DNA of 64,000 nucleotides. It comes from Ruminococcus sp. HUN007. GTDB lineage: Bacteria > Bacillota > Clostridia > Oscillospirales > Ruminococcaceae. The position numbers were made by a program, and so were the translations under genes. Below, in pieces: positions 45,718-54,528 of the stretch (position 1 is the first letter of the stretch; every line of letters starts with the position of its first letter). The stretch is from NCBI RefSeq assembly GCF_000712055.1, contig NZ_JOOA01000001.1:682001-746000 (forward strand). Reading direction: 5' to 3'. The notes under the pieces were generated by a model. That model was given only the letters and a program-made list of their open reading frames with translations. It did no database searches and was not told the origin of the DNA.

Positions 45718-47725
45718 TTAGGCTCACCTTCTGATAAATACGCTTTTCTAGCCTCTCTTTTTTTTGATCACATTCATTAACCATATCCCTTATTTTCTTT
45801 AATTGATTTATTTTTTCTTCTAATCTAACTATTTCATCATCAACAGACTGGGTGTTATTATAAATAGCATCAAACTTTGATTGAAATCTTTCTCTAAGAA
45901 AATCATCACCAATTAAATTTATTCTTTTTTGTAAATCTTCTTTCTCTCCATTCCCCTTCAATATTTCTTCTAGCAGATCTTCGAGTTTTGATTTTGCAAA
46001 CGCTCCAATTGCACCTTTATCAAGGAAGAATGCATTATTATACAGCTTAAATATGTTTGACCCAAATGTTTCTGGTTGGTTCTCATATATAGTCTTTTTA
46101 TCATCAAAATCATCATAGCTGAGATATAGAACATTCTGCTTAGGAATATCAGATAGCATGATTGGAGAGTGAGTTGTCATTATTACATGAATATTACTGC
46201 CTGTAAAAGCAAGTTTGATAAACTTTAGTAATTCATTTATCATATTTCTTTGCCATTCCGGGTGAAGAGATACTTCTACTTCATCAAGTAATAAAACTAC
46301 ATTCTCTTCCTCTTTCGTATATTCTTGCCCATTGGCATCTAAAGAAACACTAACATCATTATCGGGCAAATAGTATTCTTTTTTTTCATCCTGCGAATAT
46401 CTGATTTTCAGTAAACTATTCAGACGTGAAAAAATATTTAGCAAACAAGTCTCTCCTGATGACAAATCCCATGAAAAGCTAATAAAGCTATAAAAATCAG
46501 CTGCCTGTTTATAATGCTGAAAAAATTCTTTTATATTTGTTTTTAAATCAGTTTCTATATCTATGTTATTTTCTGTTGGAATATAAAAGTCTTGCCCAAA
46601 TTTAAGCGAAGCAAAAACATTTTTGCTTTCTGAAAATATACATTTATAATCTATATAATCCGCAAAATCCATATATCTGTCTAAAAGCGGAATTTTTAAC
46701 ATTGAATTTTGTCCTACTTTAAACACAAGTTGTCGAAAATTGTTCCAAGCACTGCCCGTTGAACATTCTTTCATCAGTTTAATGAACAGATGAAAATCAT
46801 AAGTTATCGAATCAAAAACCGTATGTAAAATCATATTTATCATACTTAAAAACATTGATTCAGCTAATTTGTCTTTAAAATAAGATACACCTCTCGAGGT
46901 ATTATGCTGCGGAAGAAATTTAGAATAATATTGATCAAATTTCTTTACATCCACTTCATATTCCTGAACATACTTATGCCATATTTTTATATCATTCAAT
47001 AATACAGCTTTAACAACCGGTGTATATCGTATATTAAAGTTTTCAACCAGTTGTCCATATTCTATAATTAAATTAATTTGGTTTTCAAATTCTTTTAAAA
47101 AATATCTATTTACATTATCTCCTGACTTTCCTAGAAATTCATAATACAACAGAAATGAAGTCGCCAACTCATCTTTCTCCATAGGTTGAGTATACTGTGA
47201 TTGAACAAGCTGTTCTGATAAATATATATATCTTGCTTTGGCATTATCGAAATGCTCGCAATTTTTTACTATATTTGATTTATAATTATCTATAAGTTTT
47301 TTGCCGTTATACTGTATTTTATTTTCTTGATTGAATAACTCAAGTTTTTCGTAATCAGTTGTTATACAATGATTTTCATTATTCCCATTCGCTAAAATGT
47401 ACCATCCCTTATAGCTTTTATCCTCTTTATCAAAGAAAATAGCGATGCAATTAAGATCCACTCCACCATATTCTTTAGCAAATATTCGTTTTATAGCGCG
47501 TAAGAGAGTTGTTTTACCAATACCATTTTGACCAACTATACATGTTAATTCAATATCAGTACCAAAAAAATCACCATAATAATCATTCTCTACAGCTATA
47601 ATCTTTTGTTTTTCCTGATCATAATGAAATCTGATACGATTAGTAAAATTGAATTCCTGATTTTTAATACACTTATATTTTTCAATCCACAAATACTGTA
47701 ATGTTTGTCTCATTTTTCTCAACAT
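45695..47725 (-). CDS. AAA/SMC-like ATPase, PtuA-like (Septu-type defence)
   Basis: A 676-residue ABC/SMC-fold ATPase. Walker A is GQNGIGKTTLL (65-75), the ABC-type signature is LSSGETCLLN, Walker B is VVLLLDEVEVSLHPEWQ and the H-loop is MTTHSPIMLSD. There is no TOPRIM domain at the end, separating it from OLD nucleases. The C-terminal 60 residues form a coiled coil (EEKINQLKKIRDMVNECDQKKERLEKR). In Septu systems PtuA forms a complex with the HNH protein PtuB and responds to phage or nucleotide depletion. Start is ATG 47725 or ATG 47713. No retron reverse transcriptase or ncRNA is next to it. Confidence 0.83.
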   Translation of the reverse strand: MLRKMRQTLQYLWIEKYKCIKNQEFNFTNRIRFHYDQEKQKIIAVENDYYGDFFGTDIELTCIVGQNGIGKTTLLRAIKRIFAKEYGGVDLNCIAIFFDKEDKSYKGWYILANGNNENHCITTDYEKLELFNQENKIQYNGKKLIDNYKSNIVKNCEHFDNAKARYIYLSEQLVQSQYTQPMEKDELATSFLLYYEFLGKSGDNVNRYFLKEFENQINLIIEYGQLVENFNIRYTPVVKAVLLNDIKIWHKYVQEYEVDVKKFDQYYSKFLPQHNTSRGVSYFKDKLAESMFLSMINMILHTVFDSITYDFHLFIKLMKECSTGSAWNNFRQLVFKVGQNSMLKIPLLDRYMDFADYIDYKCIFSESKNVFASLKFGQDFYIPTENNIDIETDLKTNIKEFFQHYKQAADFYSFISFSWDLSSGETCLLNIFSRLNSLLKIRYSQDEKKEYYLPDNDVSVSLDANGQEYTKEEENVVLLLDEVEVSLHPEWQRNMINELLKFIKLAFTGSNIHVIMTTHSPIMLSDIPKQNVLYLSYDDFDDKKTIYENQPETFGSNIFKLYNNAFFLDKGAIGAFAKSKLEDLLEEILKGNGEKEDLQKRINLIGDDFLRERFQSKFDAIYNNTQSVDDEIVRLEEKINQLKKIRDMVNECDQKKERLEKRIYQKVSLNDKNTMV

Positions 47726-47878
47726 CCCTCAACCTATAAATCACGACAATATTCACTTTATCATCTTAAATATAATAGATTATTGTATTTAGCTATTCTA
47801 AACTTAACTGATGCTAACCAAATCATAAAAAGGCAAATTGCAATACAGCCCGAGCAGATACAAACAATGCTGTTTTTT

Positions 47879-48150
47879 TCACTTATATGCCATGATTTTT
47901 ATTACAACCTTTTTCACTACAGTCTCTTTATTAACACTAACCCTGGCATATGAGCATGTTTCGGATATAAAACAACATAACTACCGCTTCCAAGAACCAT
48001 TTTCATCACATTTGATGTATTATCTGAAGCCACCCATAAAGCAGCATCCAAATCCTCATCATAAGCTGAATCAAGCGAAAGATTATCACATTAACTGACT
48101 TCGATTTTTTCCATGCCTTAAATCATTAAATGCGCATCAACATAATTCCT
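47879..48150 (-). pseudogene. YhcH/YjgK/YiaL-family pseudogene
   Basis: The minus strand reads NYVDAHLMI, stop, GMEKIEVS, stop, CDNLSLDSAYDEDLDAALWV and then LGSGSYVVLYPKHAHMPG. After a one-base slip it reads VSVNKETVVKKVVIKIMAYK and stops. These are the conserved parts of the YhcH (DUF386, cupin-like sugar isomerase-related) family: the DxH, the acidic YDE..D strand, the PGSF..FP..AH strand and the KKVVVK end. Two stop codons and one frameshift show it is dead. YhcH proteins are linked to sialic-acid metabolism, which fits the pseudaminic acid genes alongside. Confidence 0.72.
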
Positions 48151-48296
48151 ACAATATTCAGTTTAGGATTTTTGATTATACACTTCTGAACAGTACAATA
48201 TGAGTTTCCTTATATATCACTTTACAACTAAGTCAATAAAAATTCTCTTTAATATGAAACGACTAAAACAGAAAAACTATGCCTCATGTATTTCTC

Positions 48297-49307
48297 TTAT
48301 TTCAGTAATTTCTCAATTATTCTTTCAACGCCATTTCCATCAACTAGAGAATGCATTCTATTAGACATTGTCTTTCTTAACTCCATATCTTCAACGAGAT
48401 TGCATAAAGCCTTTTCTACCCTACTAATAAACGAATCATCATTCCGACAATCTCCAACACTAAGCATTATTTCTTTATTAGAAAACTGTTCTGCCGCCAT
48501 AAGCTGGTTATCAGCCAATGTATATGTTATAGTAGGTATACCGCAAGCGCATAATTCATAAAGAGTTGTACCTGCAGCAGAAATAGCAATATCACATTTA
48601 TTCATCAGCGCTGACATATTCTTCTCGTTTATATGTAAAACTATATTTGCCTTATTTTGAGAAATATTTTTTATAGTGTCAAGTCGCGGATTCAATGCAC
48701 CAACAATAAAATGAAAATCAATATCAGGATAATTATCACATACATTATTCATTAATCTCTCAGTAATCTTCTGAGGATCTGAGCCTCCAGCTGAAACCAT
48801 AACATCTGTTACTTTTTTTATATTATGCGGTGGATAGCTTTTAAACTCATCACGAAGAGGCGCATATTTTGGACTTAAAATTAACTCTGTTCTTGTATCA
48901 TTGTATATGGAATAATCCAATGACTGAGAATAAATATTGTAATTAATCAGTGTGTCAACATTCCACATTTCTTTATTAAAGTCATCTATATAGACCACCT
49001 TAACAACGTTAGAAATTTCAGAAAAATACTTCTGTGTCACAAAATAACTATCAACTACTAAAATAGACGGATGCATTTGAGATAAATGATATTTGATAAT
49101 GTCAATCTCATCATCCATCGCTTTCCAGTTGCTTTCGAGGCACAAACTTTGGAACCCGTTTTGTTTGATTAATTCATCACCATTATGGTCGGCTGTTATA
49201 AACAATACTTTCTCGCCTTTAGCGTTGAATCCTTTTGCGATAGACAGACATCGCATTACATGACCAGTTCCTATTTCTTTATTAGCATCAGCACGAAATA
49301 AAATCAT
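48297..49307 (-). CDS. pseG: UDP-2,4-diacetamido-2,4,6-trideoxy-beta-L-altropyranose hydrolase
   Basis: Fourth enzyme of pseudaminic acid synthesis; removes UDP to free 2,4-diacetamido-trideoxy-altrose. GT-B fold related to MurG: MILFRADANKEIGTGHVMRCLSIAKGF at the start, SAGGSDPQKITERLM, and SAAGTTLYELCACGIPTI. The ATG at 49307 overlaps the pseH stop codon (ATGA); an ATG five codons earlier is also possible. It is the last gene of the pse set before the YhcH remnant and the defence insert. Confidence 0.93.
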   Translation of the reverse strand: MILFRADANKEIGTGHVMRCLSIAKGFNAKGEKVLFITADHNGDELIKQNGFQSLCLESNWKAMDDEIDIIKYHLSQMHPSILVVDSYFVTQKYFSEISNVVKVVYIDDFNKEMWNVDTLINYNIYSQSLDYSIYNDTRTELILSPKYAPLRDEFKSYPPHNIKKVTDVMVSAGGSDPQKITERLMNNVCDNYPDIDFHFIVGALNPRLDTIKNISQNKANIVLHINEKNMSALMNKCDIAISAAGTTLYELCACGIPTITYTLADNQLMAAEQFSNKEIMLSVGDCRNDDSFISRVEKALCNLVEDMELRKTMSNRMHSLVDGNGVERIIEKLLK

Positions 49308-49804
49308 CTTTTTAATTCCCATATCACAAAATCACCATTGCTTGATGATTTTGAAAAATTAAGTCTTTCTATTAGTTTTAATGAAGCATCATTATTTTTA
49401 TGAATCTCCGCTATAACTTTATCACATTTCCATTCATCAAAACAAAAATGTATTAAACGCTTAACAGCCTCGCTGGCATATCCCTTTTTATAAAAACTAC
49501 TTGAAAGTATATAGCTTATCTCAGCACTTTTTTCTTCCAAACTAACACGTTTGACTCCAAAAATGCCTACTCTTTCGCCTTCAGGATTTCTAGCAATCCA
49601 GTCAAATCTATCCGAATTATAAATATAGCTATTTTTAAACCAGTTCAGGTGCTCCTCAATAGTTATCTCATGAACGCTAATAAAAAATTTATATACTTCG
49701 GGATCATTTCTTACAGAAACGACAAAATCAGCATCATCTTCTGTCATATCCGTAAATCTAAGCCGCTCAGAAAACAATTCAGGAGCATGTATTATTTCAC
49801 TCAT
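49304..49804 (-). CDS. pseH: GNAT acetyltransferase, PseH-like
   Basis: A 166-residue GNAT protein with the acetyl-CoA loop in YKKGYASEAVKRLIHFCFDEW and the late strand NDASLKLIERLNF. Position between pseI and pseG and the match to PseH point to N-acetylation of the 4-amino group of UDP-4-amino-4,6-dideoxy-altrosamine. The start overlaps pseI by 8 bases; GGAG stands 8 bases before the ATG. A RimJ-type relative cannot be fully excluded. Confidence 0.85.
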   Translation of the reverse strand: MSEIIHAPELFSERLRFTDMTEDDADFVVSVRNDPEVYKFFISVHEITIEEHLNWFKNSYIYNSDRFDWIARNPEGERVGIFGVKRVSLEEKSAEISYILSSSFYKKGYASEAVKRLIHFCFDEWKCDKVIAEIHKNNDASLKLIERLNFSKSSSNGDFVIWELKR

Positions 49805-50831
49805 CAAACATCTCCATTGACAATGCTGTACCGAACGGAATATCAGTTTTAGCCTTTTTACCTAATATATTATTCATATATTTAGGCGGAAGTCCGCATG
49901 ATGGTCTAATACTACGTACATTATTTTCCGATATTACATCACCTATACAAATATCCTTTACAGCATAAAGGCTTCTGCGGAACTTCAGATTATCCTTCTC
50001 ACCTGATGACGGACCATAATTAACATCACCGATAATTGATTTAGTATCACGAACTGCTTTGACCATTGCTTCAAATTCAGACATTGACATACTGAATTTA
50101 CTGTCAGCACTTTCAACGCCTTCGAGCTTAACGTGCTTTTCAACAACACATGCGCCCTGTGCAACAGCTACTACAGCAGCAATATGACCAGCACTATGAT
50201 CAGAAAGTCCGACATTTACACCAAACCTTTTTATCATATCAGGAATATTCGCTATATGCATATCATTCCAGTTAGCCGGATATTCACTGCAGCATTTCAA
50301 CAGTACGATCTGATCATTACCCTGACGCTTACAAGCGTCTACCGCATCCTGAATTTCTTCAGCAGATGCCATACCACATGACATAATCATTGGTTTACCT
50401 TTTGAAGCTGCATATTCAATAAGCGGAATATCTACAAGTTCGAAACTAGCAATTTTATATGCTTCACACCCGATTTCATCAAGGAAATCAACGGCATGAT
50501 TATCAAACGGTGTAGATAAAAAATCCATTCCGTAATTTTCGCACTCATCTTTTATTGGTTTATGCCATTCATAAGGGGTTCCAGCTTCAGTATACAGATC
50601 GTAAAGCTTATAGCCATCCCAGAGGCCTCCATGAATCAGAAAATCTTCTTTATCACAGTCAATTGTTATACTATCTGCAGTATAAGTCTGAATTTTCAGG
50701 CAATCTGCTCCTGTTTTGGCAGCCTGACGTACTATTTCAAGAGCAGTATCAAGACTTCCGCCATGATTTGCACTCATTTCCGCAATTACATAAACTTCAT
50801 TATTCTTAATTTTATCGAACAAACGGAACAC
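49797..50831 (-). CDS. pseI: Pseudaminic acid synthase
   Basis: NeuB-family enzyme condensing phosphoenolpyruvate with the diacetamido sugar to form pseudaminic acid. About 344 residues. NeuB-type barrel: VIAEMSANHGGSLDTALEIVRQAAKTGADCLKIQTY, STPFDNHAVDFL, GLSDHSAGHIAAVVAVAQGACVVEKH. A C-terminal SAF (antifreeze-like) domain follows (FRRSLYAVKDICIGDVISENNVRSIRP). The GTG at 50831 is favoured because GAGGTG stands 6 bases before it; a GTG three codons earlier is part of that site. Two residues differ from sialic acid synthases in the PseI pattern (GLWDGY). Confidence 0.93.
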   Translation of the reverse strand: MFRLFDKIKNNEVYVIAEMSANHGGSLDTALEIVRQAAKTGADCLKIQTYTADSITIDCDKEDFLIHGGLWDGYKLYDLYTEAGTPYEWHKPIKDECENYGMDFLSTPFDNHAVDFLDEIGCEAYKIASFELVDIPLIEYAASKGKPMIMSCGMASAEEIQDAVDACKRQGNDQIVLLKCCSEYPANWNDMHIANIPDMIKRFGVNVGLSDHSAGHIAAVVAVAQGACVVEKHVKLEGVESADSKFSMSMSEFEAMVKAVRDTKSIIGDVNYGPSSGEKDNLKFRRSLYAVKDICIGDVISENNVRSIRPSCGLPPKYMNNILGKKAKTDIPFGTALSMEMFDE

Positions 50832-50836
50832 CGTCT

Positions 50837-51520
50837 TCACCTCTTTAAAAGTACCTTGTATTTAGCTTCTGCAATTTCCCAGTCTGACATTGTATCAATA
50901 TCCTGAACCTCTTCTTCAGGCATAATATACGGTTTTGTATTAGGTAAAATCATCGAATGGTATTTGTTAAAAGCCTCTACTGAACACATGTAAAACTGCC
51001 CACAATCATGATAAATTGGTTCAAGATCCTGACTACGACTTTTTTCATACTCAGGATACTGATATGCAACTTTCTCATTACGAATAACAAAAGCTCTCTG
51101 TGGAGGAAAACTATATCTTACGACAGAAACTACTCCATCAGCGTTTTTTAATAACTTTTCAGCTTCAGCCAGTCTCACACCAGTAACAAACGGAGCAGTA
51201 GGATAAATACATGCAAAATTATCAAATGCTTTACCTGTATTTTTATACTGTTCTAAAACTTCAGCAATTACATCAGCTGTAGTAGCATAATCGTTACTGG
51301 TTTCTTCAGAACGAAGGAAAGGCACACTTGCTCCGTATTGTTTAGCAATAGATGCTATCTCTTCGCTATCAGTTGAAACCATTACTTCATCAAATACTTT
51401 GCTGTTTAAAGCAGCTTCAATACTGTAAGCTATAATAGGTTTTCCGCAGAATTCTTTAATGTTCTTCTTAGGAATTCTTTTACTGCCACCACGAGCTGTA
51501 ATAATTGCTACTGTACTCAT
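50837..51520 (-). CDS. pseF: Pseudaminic acid cytidylyltransferase
   Basis: Activates pseudaminic acid as CMP-sugar. A 227-residue NeuA-family protein: AIITARGGSKRIPKKNIKEFCGKPIIAYSI at the start (CTP loop), VSTDSEEIA, and CIYPTAPFV. Sequence ends YKVLLKR, as in PseF. It lies between pseC and pseI, the usual order. Confidence 0.93.
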   Translation of the reverse strand: MSTVAIITARGGSKRIPKKNIKEFCGKPIIAYSIEAALNSKVFDEVMVSTDSEEIASIAKQYGASVPFLRSEETSNDYATTADVIAEVLEQYKNTGKAFDNFACIYPTAPFVTGVRLAEAEKLLKNADGVVSVVRYSFPPQRAFVIRNEKVAYQYPEYEKSRSQDLEPIYHDCGQFYMCSVEAFNKYHSMILPNTKPYIMPEEEVQDIDTMSDWEIAEAKYKVLLKR

Positions 51521-51523
51521 TTG

Positions 51524-52723
51524 TTACGCTTCTTTCTTATAATAATTTATAACTTTCTTTACTGCCGTAATTACACTTTCCTGCTGTTCATCTGTTAAAC
51601 TATAATACAGAGGAATAGAAATCATGCGTTCATATAATTTTTCAGCATTCGGACATATTCCCATCTTGTATCCAATTGACTTATAATAAGGGAACGAATA
51701 TACCGGTATATAATGAACATTAACACCTACGCCCTCGGCCTGTAATGCTTCAAATACTTCCTTACGAGTACACTTCAGTTTATCAAGATCAAACTGAATA
51801 ACATACAAGTGACGAACTGTATCAGATTCAGGTATTTCCTTCTGTACTATAATCTCTGGAACTTCAGCAAAAGCAGCATCATAACGCTTTACAAGTTCTT
51901 TTCTTCTCTTTCCGAACATATCAAGTTTGTCAAGCTGGCTTGATAACAATGCTGCCTGCATATCTGTCATACGATAATTATAACCAAGATCAATCTGCTG
52001 ATAATACCAGCCACCTTCAGAAGGCTTATCCATCCATTCTTGAACACGAGTTATTCCATGTGTACGGAAAAGAACAAGTTTTTTATAGAGTTCGTAATCA
52101 TTAGTTGTAACCGCACCGCCTTCTCCGGCTGTACATGTTTTAACAGGATGAAAACTGAATTCTGTCATATCAGCGATACTTCCTACTGCTTTTCCATTAT
52201 ACTTTGTTCCTAATGAATGAGCTGCATCTTCAATCAGAATTAAGTTATGACGATCACATATTTCTCTAATGCGGTCAAGCTGTACAGCCTGGCCTGTATA
52301 ATCAACAGCAACTACAGCTTTTGTTCTTTCAGTGATACACTTTTCTATACTATCAGGATCAATATTATATGTATCCGGATCGATATCCGCAAAAACAGGT
52401 TTAGCTCCTAAATATAATGCACAGTTCGCAGAAGCTGCAAATGTAATAGGTGTAGTTATAACTTCATCACCTTTACCTATTCCTGCTGCAAATATACAAG
52501 CATGAAGCGCAGCTGTACCATTAGCAATGAGCACAGCATATTTTGCGCCTGTGATCTCACAAAGTTTTTTCTCTGCTTCTTCTATCTTTGGACCGCAAGT
52601 AAGGTAATCGCTTTTTAATACATCAACAACAGCCTGAATATCATTATCATCAATATACTGATGACCGTAACCAATTTTCTTTGACAAAACTGGTTTACCA
52701 CCAAAAACAGCTAATTCTTCCAC
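51524..52723 (-). CDS. pseC: UDP-4-amino-4,6-dideoxy-N-acetyl-beta-L-altrosamine transaminase
   Basis: PLP-dependent DegT/DnrJ/EryC1 aminotransferase, second step of pseudaminic acid synthesis. About 399 residues. VLIANGTAALHACIFAAGIGKGDEVITTPITFAA; DYTGQAVQLDRI; EDAAHSLGTKYNGK; PLP-lysine in FSFHPVKTCTAGEGGAV; then NYRMTDMQAALLSSQL. The GTG start at 52723 has AAAGGA 9 bases upstream; a start seven codons earlier would include that site in the gene. Confidence 0.93.
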   Translation of the reverse strand: MEELAVFGGKPVLSKKIGYGHQYIDDNDIQAVVDVLKSDYLTCGPKIEEAEKKLCEITGAKYAVLIANGTAALHACIFAAGIGKGDEVITTPITFAASANCALYLGAKPVFADIDPDTYNIDPDSIEKCITERTKAVVAVDYTGQAVQLDRIREICDRHNLILIEDAAHSLGTKYNGKAVGSIADMTEFSFHPVKTCTAGEGGAVTTNDYELYKKLVLFRTHGITRVQEWMDKPSEGGWYYQQIDLGYNYRMTDMQAALLSSQLDKLDMFGKRRKELVKRYDAAFAEVPEIIVQKEIPESDTVRHLYVIQFDLDKLKCTRKEVFEALQAEGVGVNVHYIPVYSFPYYKSIGYKMGICPNAEKLYERMISIPLYYSLTDEQQESVITAVKKVINYYKKEA

Positions 52724-52757
52724 AAAAATACTTCCTTTCATCAATAATGCTATTCGA

Positions 52758-53414
52758 TTATTTATTTGGAGTAATTATTAACTCCGGACTCTTTCCGGAT
52801 ACAATTGAATTATCAGGAACATCCTGATCCTTAATAATAGTTCCTGCAGTAATCAAGCAATTATTACCGATATGTGAATTGCCAAGTATCTTACTGCCTG
52901 AAAGCATGGTTACATTAGTACCGATTACAGGATAGATCTCATTAATATTACCTACTGAGCAGCCCTGAGTAAATGAGAAATAGTCACCATATTTAGCTCT
53001 ACCCATAAAGCTTCCTGTAGGATGATCAAAGCAGAATATTTCAGGCATATCTACTTCATAATATAAATCACAACCTGAAACAGTTTTAGACTGGCCATAT
53101 ATTTTATCGCAAACAACTCTGGCTGCTTCAGGCTTTTCTTTTTCATACTTATAAATTGTATTAGCGGTTAAATACAGAAAAAGAAGCCACTGACAAGTAT
53201 GTAACGGATCGAAATAAGCTTCCTTGACACCCGCTTCATTAATCCTGTAGTAATACTTATTATCTATCTGAGAAATTGTTTTTTCAAATCTCTCAAGTAC
53301 CATCGGTAAATGACGAGAAACTAGCATTTCATCATCAATAGATTTAAAAAAGTTATTGCTGATCTGATTAAGTAACATGTCTTTTACGTTACGTAATGGA
53401 AATCTGAATATCAT
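52758..53414 (-). CDS. Hexapeptide-repeat acetyltransferase (SAT-like)
   Basis: A 218-residue protein. The N-terminal 90 residues are helical as in serine acetyltransferases. The C-terminal part is a left-handed beta-helix (VGNINEIYPVIGTNVTML, ILGNSHIGNNCLITAGTIIKDQDVPDNSIVSGK). Catalytic His is likely in CFDHPTGSFMGRAKYGDYF. Its place between pseC and the dehydratase suggests it acetylates a sugar hydroxyl or amine of the polysaccharide. It could act on the pseudaminic acid precursor, redundantly with PseH. Confidence 0.8.
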   Translation of the reverse strand: MIFRFPLRNVKDMLLNQISNNFFKSIDDEMLVSRHLPMVLERFEKTISQIDNKYYYRINEAGVKEAYFDPLHTCQWLLFLYLTANTIYKYEKEKPEAARVVCDKIYGQSKTVSGCDLYYEVDMPEIFCFDHPTGSFMGRAKYGDYFSFTQGCSVGNINEIYPVIGTNVTMLSGSKILGNSHIGNNCLITAGTIIKDQDVPDNSIVSGKSPELIITPNK

Positions 53415-53428
53415 AAACTTCCCCTCCC

Positions 53429-54490
53429 TTAATTATGCCTAATACCGTTAAGTTCTTCTTTAACGTAATCTGTTGTAAGAATCTTGTTAATAGTGCCTTC
53501 AACATCCAAACGAACTGTATTATGACTTGTATATGATTCATCAGCCATAGTCTGAACATTGCCATTAACTATGTCTTTATCATAGTTTAAATCTCGGCTG
53601 TCAGCTGCAACTCTGAAATAGCCGCCCATATCTTCAGCACGAAGTCTCTCTTCACATGTCATAAGAGTTTCATAAAGCTTTTCACCGTGACGAGTTCCTA
53701 TAATGTTTGTTCCAGTATCCCCGAATAATTTCTGTACAGCCTTAGCCAAATCTCCGATTGTACTCGCGTCAGCTTTCTGTATGAAAAGGTCTCCAGGATT
53801 AGCGTGTTCAAAAGCAAACTTAACAAGATCAACAGCCTCATCAAGATTCATTAAAAAGCGAGTCATGTTAGGATCAGTAATAGTAATCGGATTACCAGCA
53901 TGAATCTGATCAATAAACAGCGGTATTACCGATCCTCTTGAACACATAACATTACCGTATCTTGTACAGCAGATAACAGTGCCGCCTCTTTCTCTTGCTA
54001 CACGGGCATTTGCAAAAATTACATGTTCCATCATTGCTTTTGAAATACCCATTGAATTAATTGGATAAGCCGCCTTATCAGTAGAAAGACATACAACTCT
54101 TTTTACTCCAGCTTCTACTGCAGCATGCAAAACATTATCAGTACCGATAATGTTAGTTCTTACAGCCTCCATAGGGAAAAACTCACATGATGGAACCTGT
54201 TTTAATGCAGCAGCATGGAATATGTAATCAACGCCATGCATAGCATCTTTTACAGACTGAATATTTCTTACATCACCTACGTAAAACTTAACCTTTTTAG
54301 CAGTTTCAGCATTTCTTGCCTGTAACAGATGTCTCATATCATCCTGCTTTTTCTCGTCACGAGAGAAAATACGGATTTCTCCGATATCTGTTTCTAAAAA
54401 ATGTTTAAGTACAGTGTTTCCGAATGATCCAGTTCCTCCTGTGATCATTAAAGTTGAACCATTAAAAGCTGACAAAACAATTTCCTCCAA
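53429..54490 (-). CDS. UDP-GlcNAc 4,6-dehydratase/5-epimerase (CapE/PseB-like)
   Basis: SDR enzyme for the first step: UDP-GlcNAc to UDP-2-acetamido-2,6-dideoxy-L-arabino-hex-4-ulose. A 353-residue protein with LMITGGTGSFGNTVLKHFL, RIFSRDEKKQDDMRHLL, HAAALKQVPSCEFFPMEAV and LSTDKAAYPINSMGISKAMMEHV (the substituted catalytic M/K pair). The C-terminal extension (SYTSHNTVRLDVEGTINKIL) is the CapE/FnlA pattern, longer than classical PseB. Both subtypes give the same product. With pseC next door it is the probable entry enzyme for pseudaminic acid. capF/capG partners are absent. Confidence 0.9.
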   Translation of the reverse strand: MEEIVLSAFNGSTLMITGGTGSFGNTVLKHFLETDIGEIRIFSRDEKKQDDMRHLLQARNAETAKKVKFYVGDVRNIQSVKDAMHGVDYIFHAAALKQVPSCEFFPMEAVRTNIIGTDNVLHAAVEAGVKRVVCLSTDKAAYPINSMGISKAMMEHVIFANARVARERGGTVICCTRYGNVMCSRGSVIPLFIDQIHAGNPITITDPNMTRFLMNLDEAVDLVKFAFEHANPGDLFIQKADASTIGDLAKAVQKLFGDTGTNIIGTRHGEKLYETLMTCEERLRAEDMGGYFRVAADSRDLNYDKDIVNGNVQTMADESYTSHNTVRLDVEGTINKILTTDYVKEELNGIRHN

Positions 54491-54528
54491 TTCTTTTTTA
54501 CTTTTTAAATAGAATTAAAATCAAATAA

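Noticed and set aside
45695..47725. OLD-family or retron-associated ATPase
   Set aside because: No TOPRIM domain at the C-terminus and no reverse transcriptase or msr/msd-like RNA adjacent; the overlap with an HNH gene fits Septu better.
47705..48098. Plus-strand open frames in the gap before pseG
   Set aside because: They are antisense to the YhcH-type remnant and to the ATPase start, lack ribosome sites, and have no family pattern.
53429..54490. Gene of the CapE-CapF-CapG (FucNAc) pathway
   Set aside because: CapF and CapG partners are absent while all later pse genes follow, so the pseudaminic acid route is more likely.
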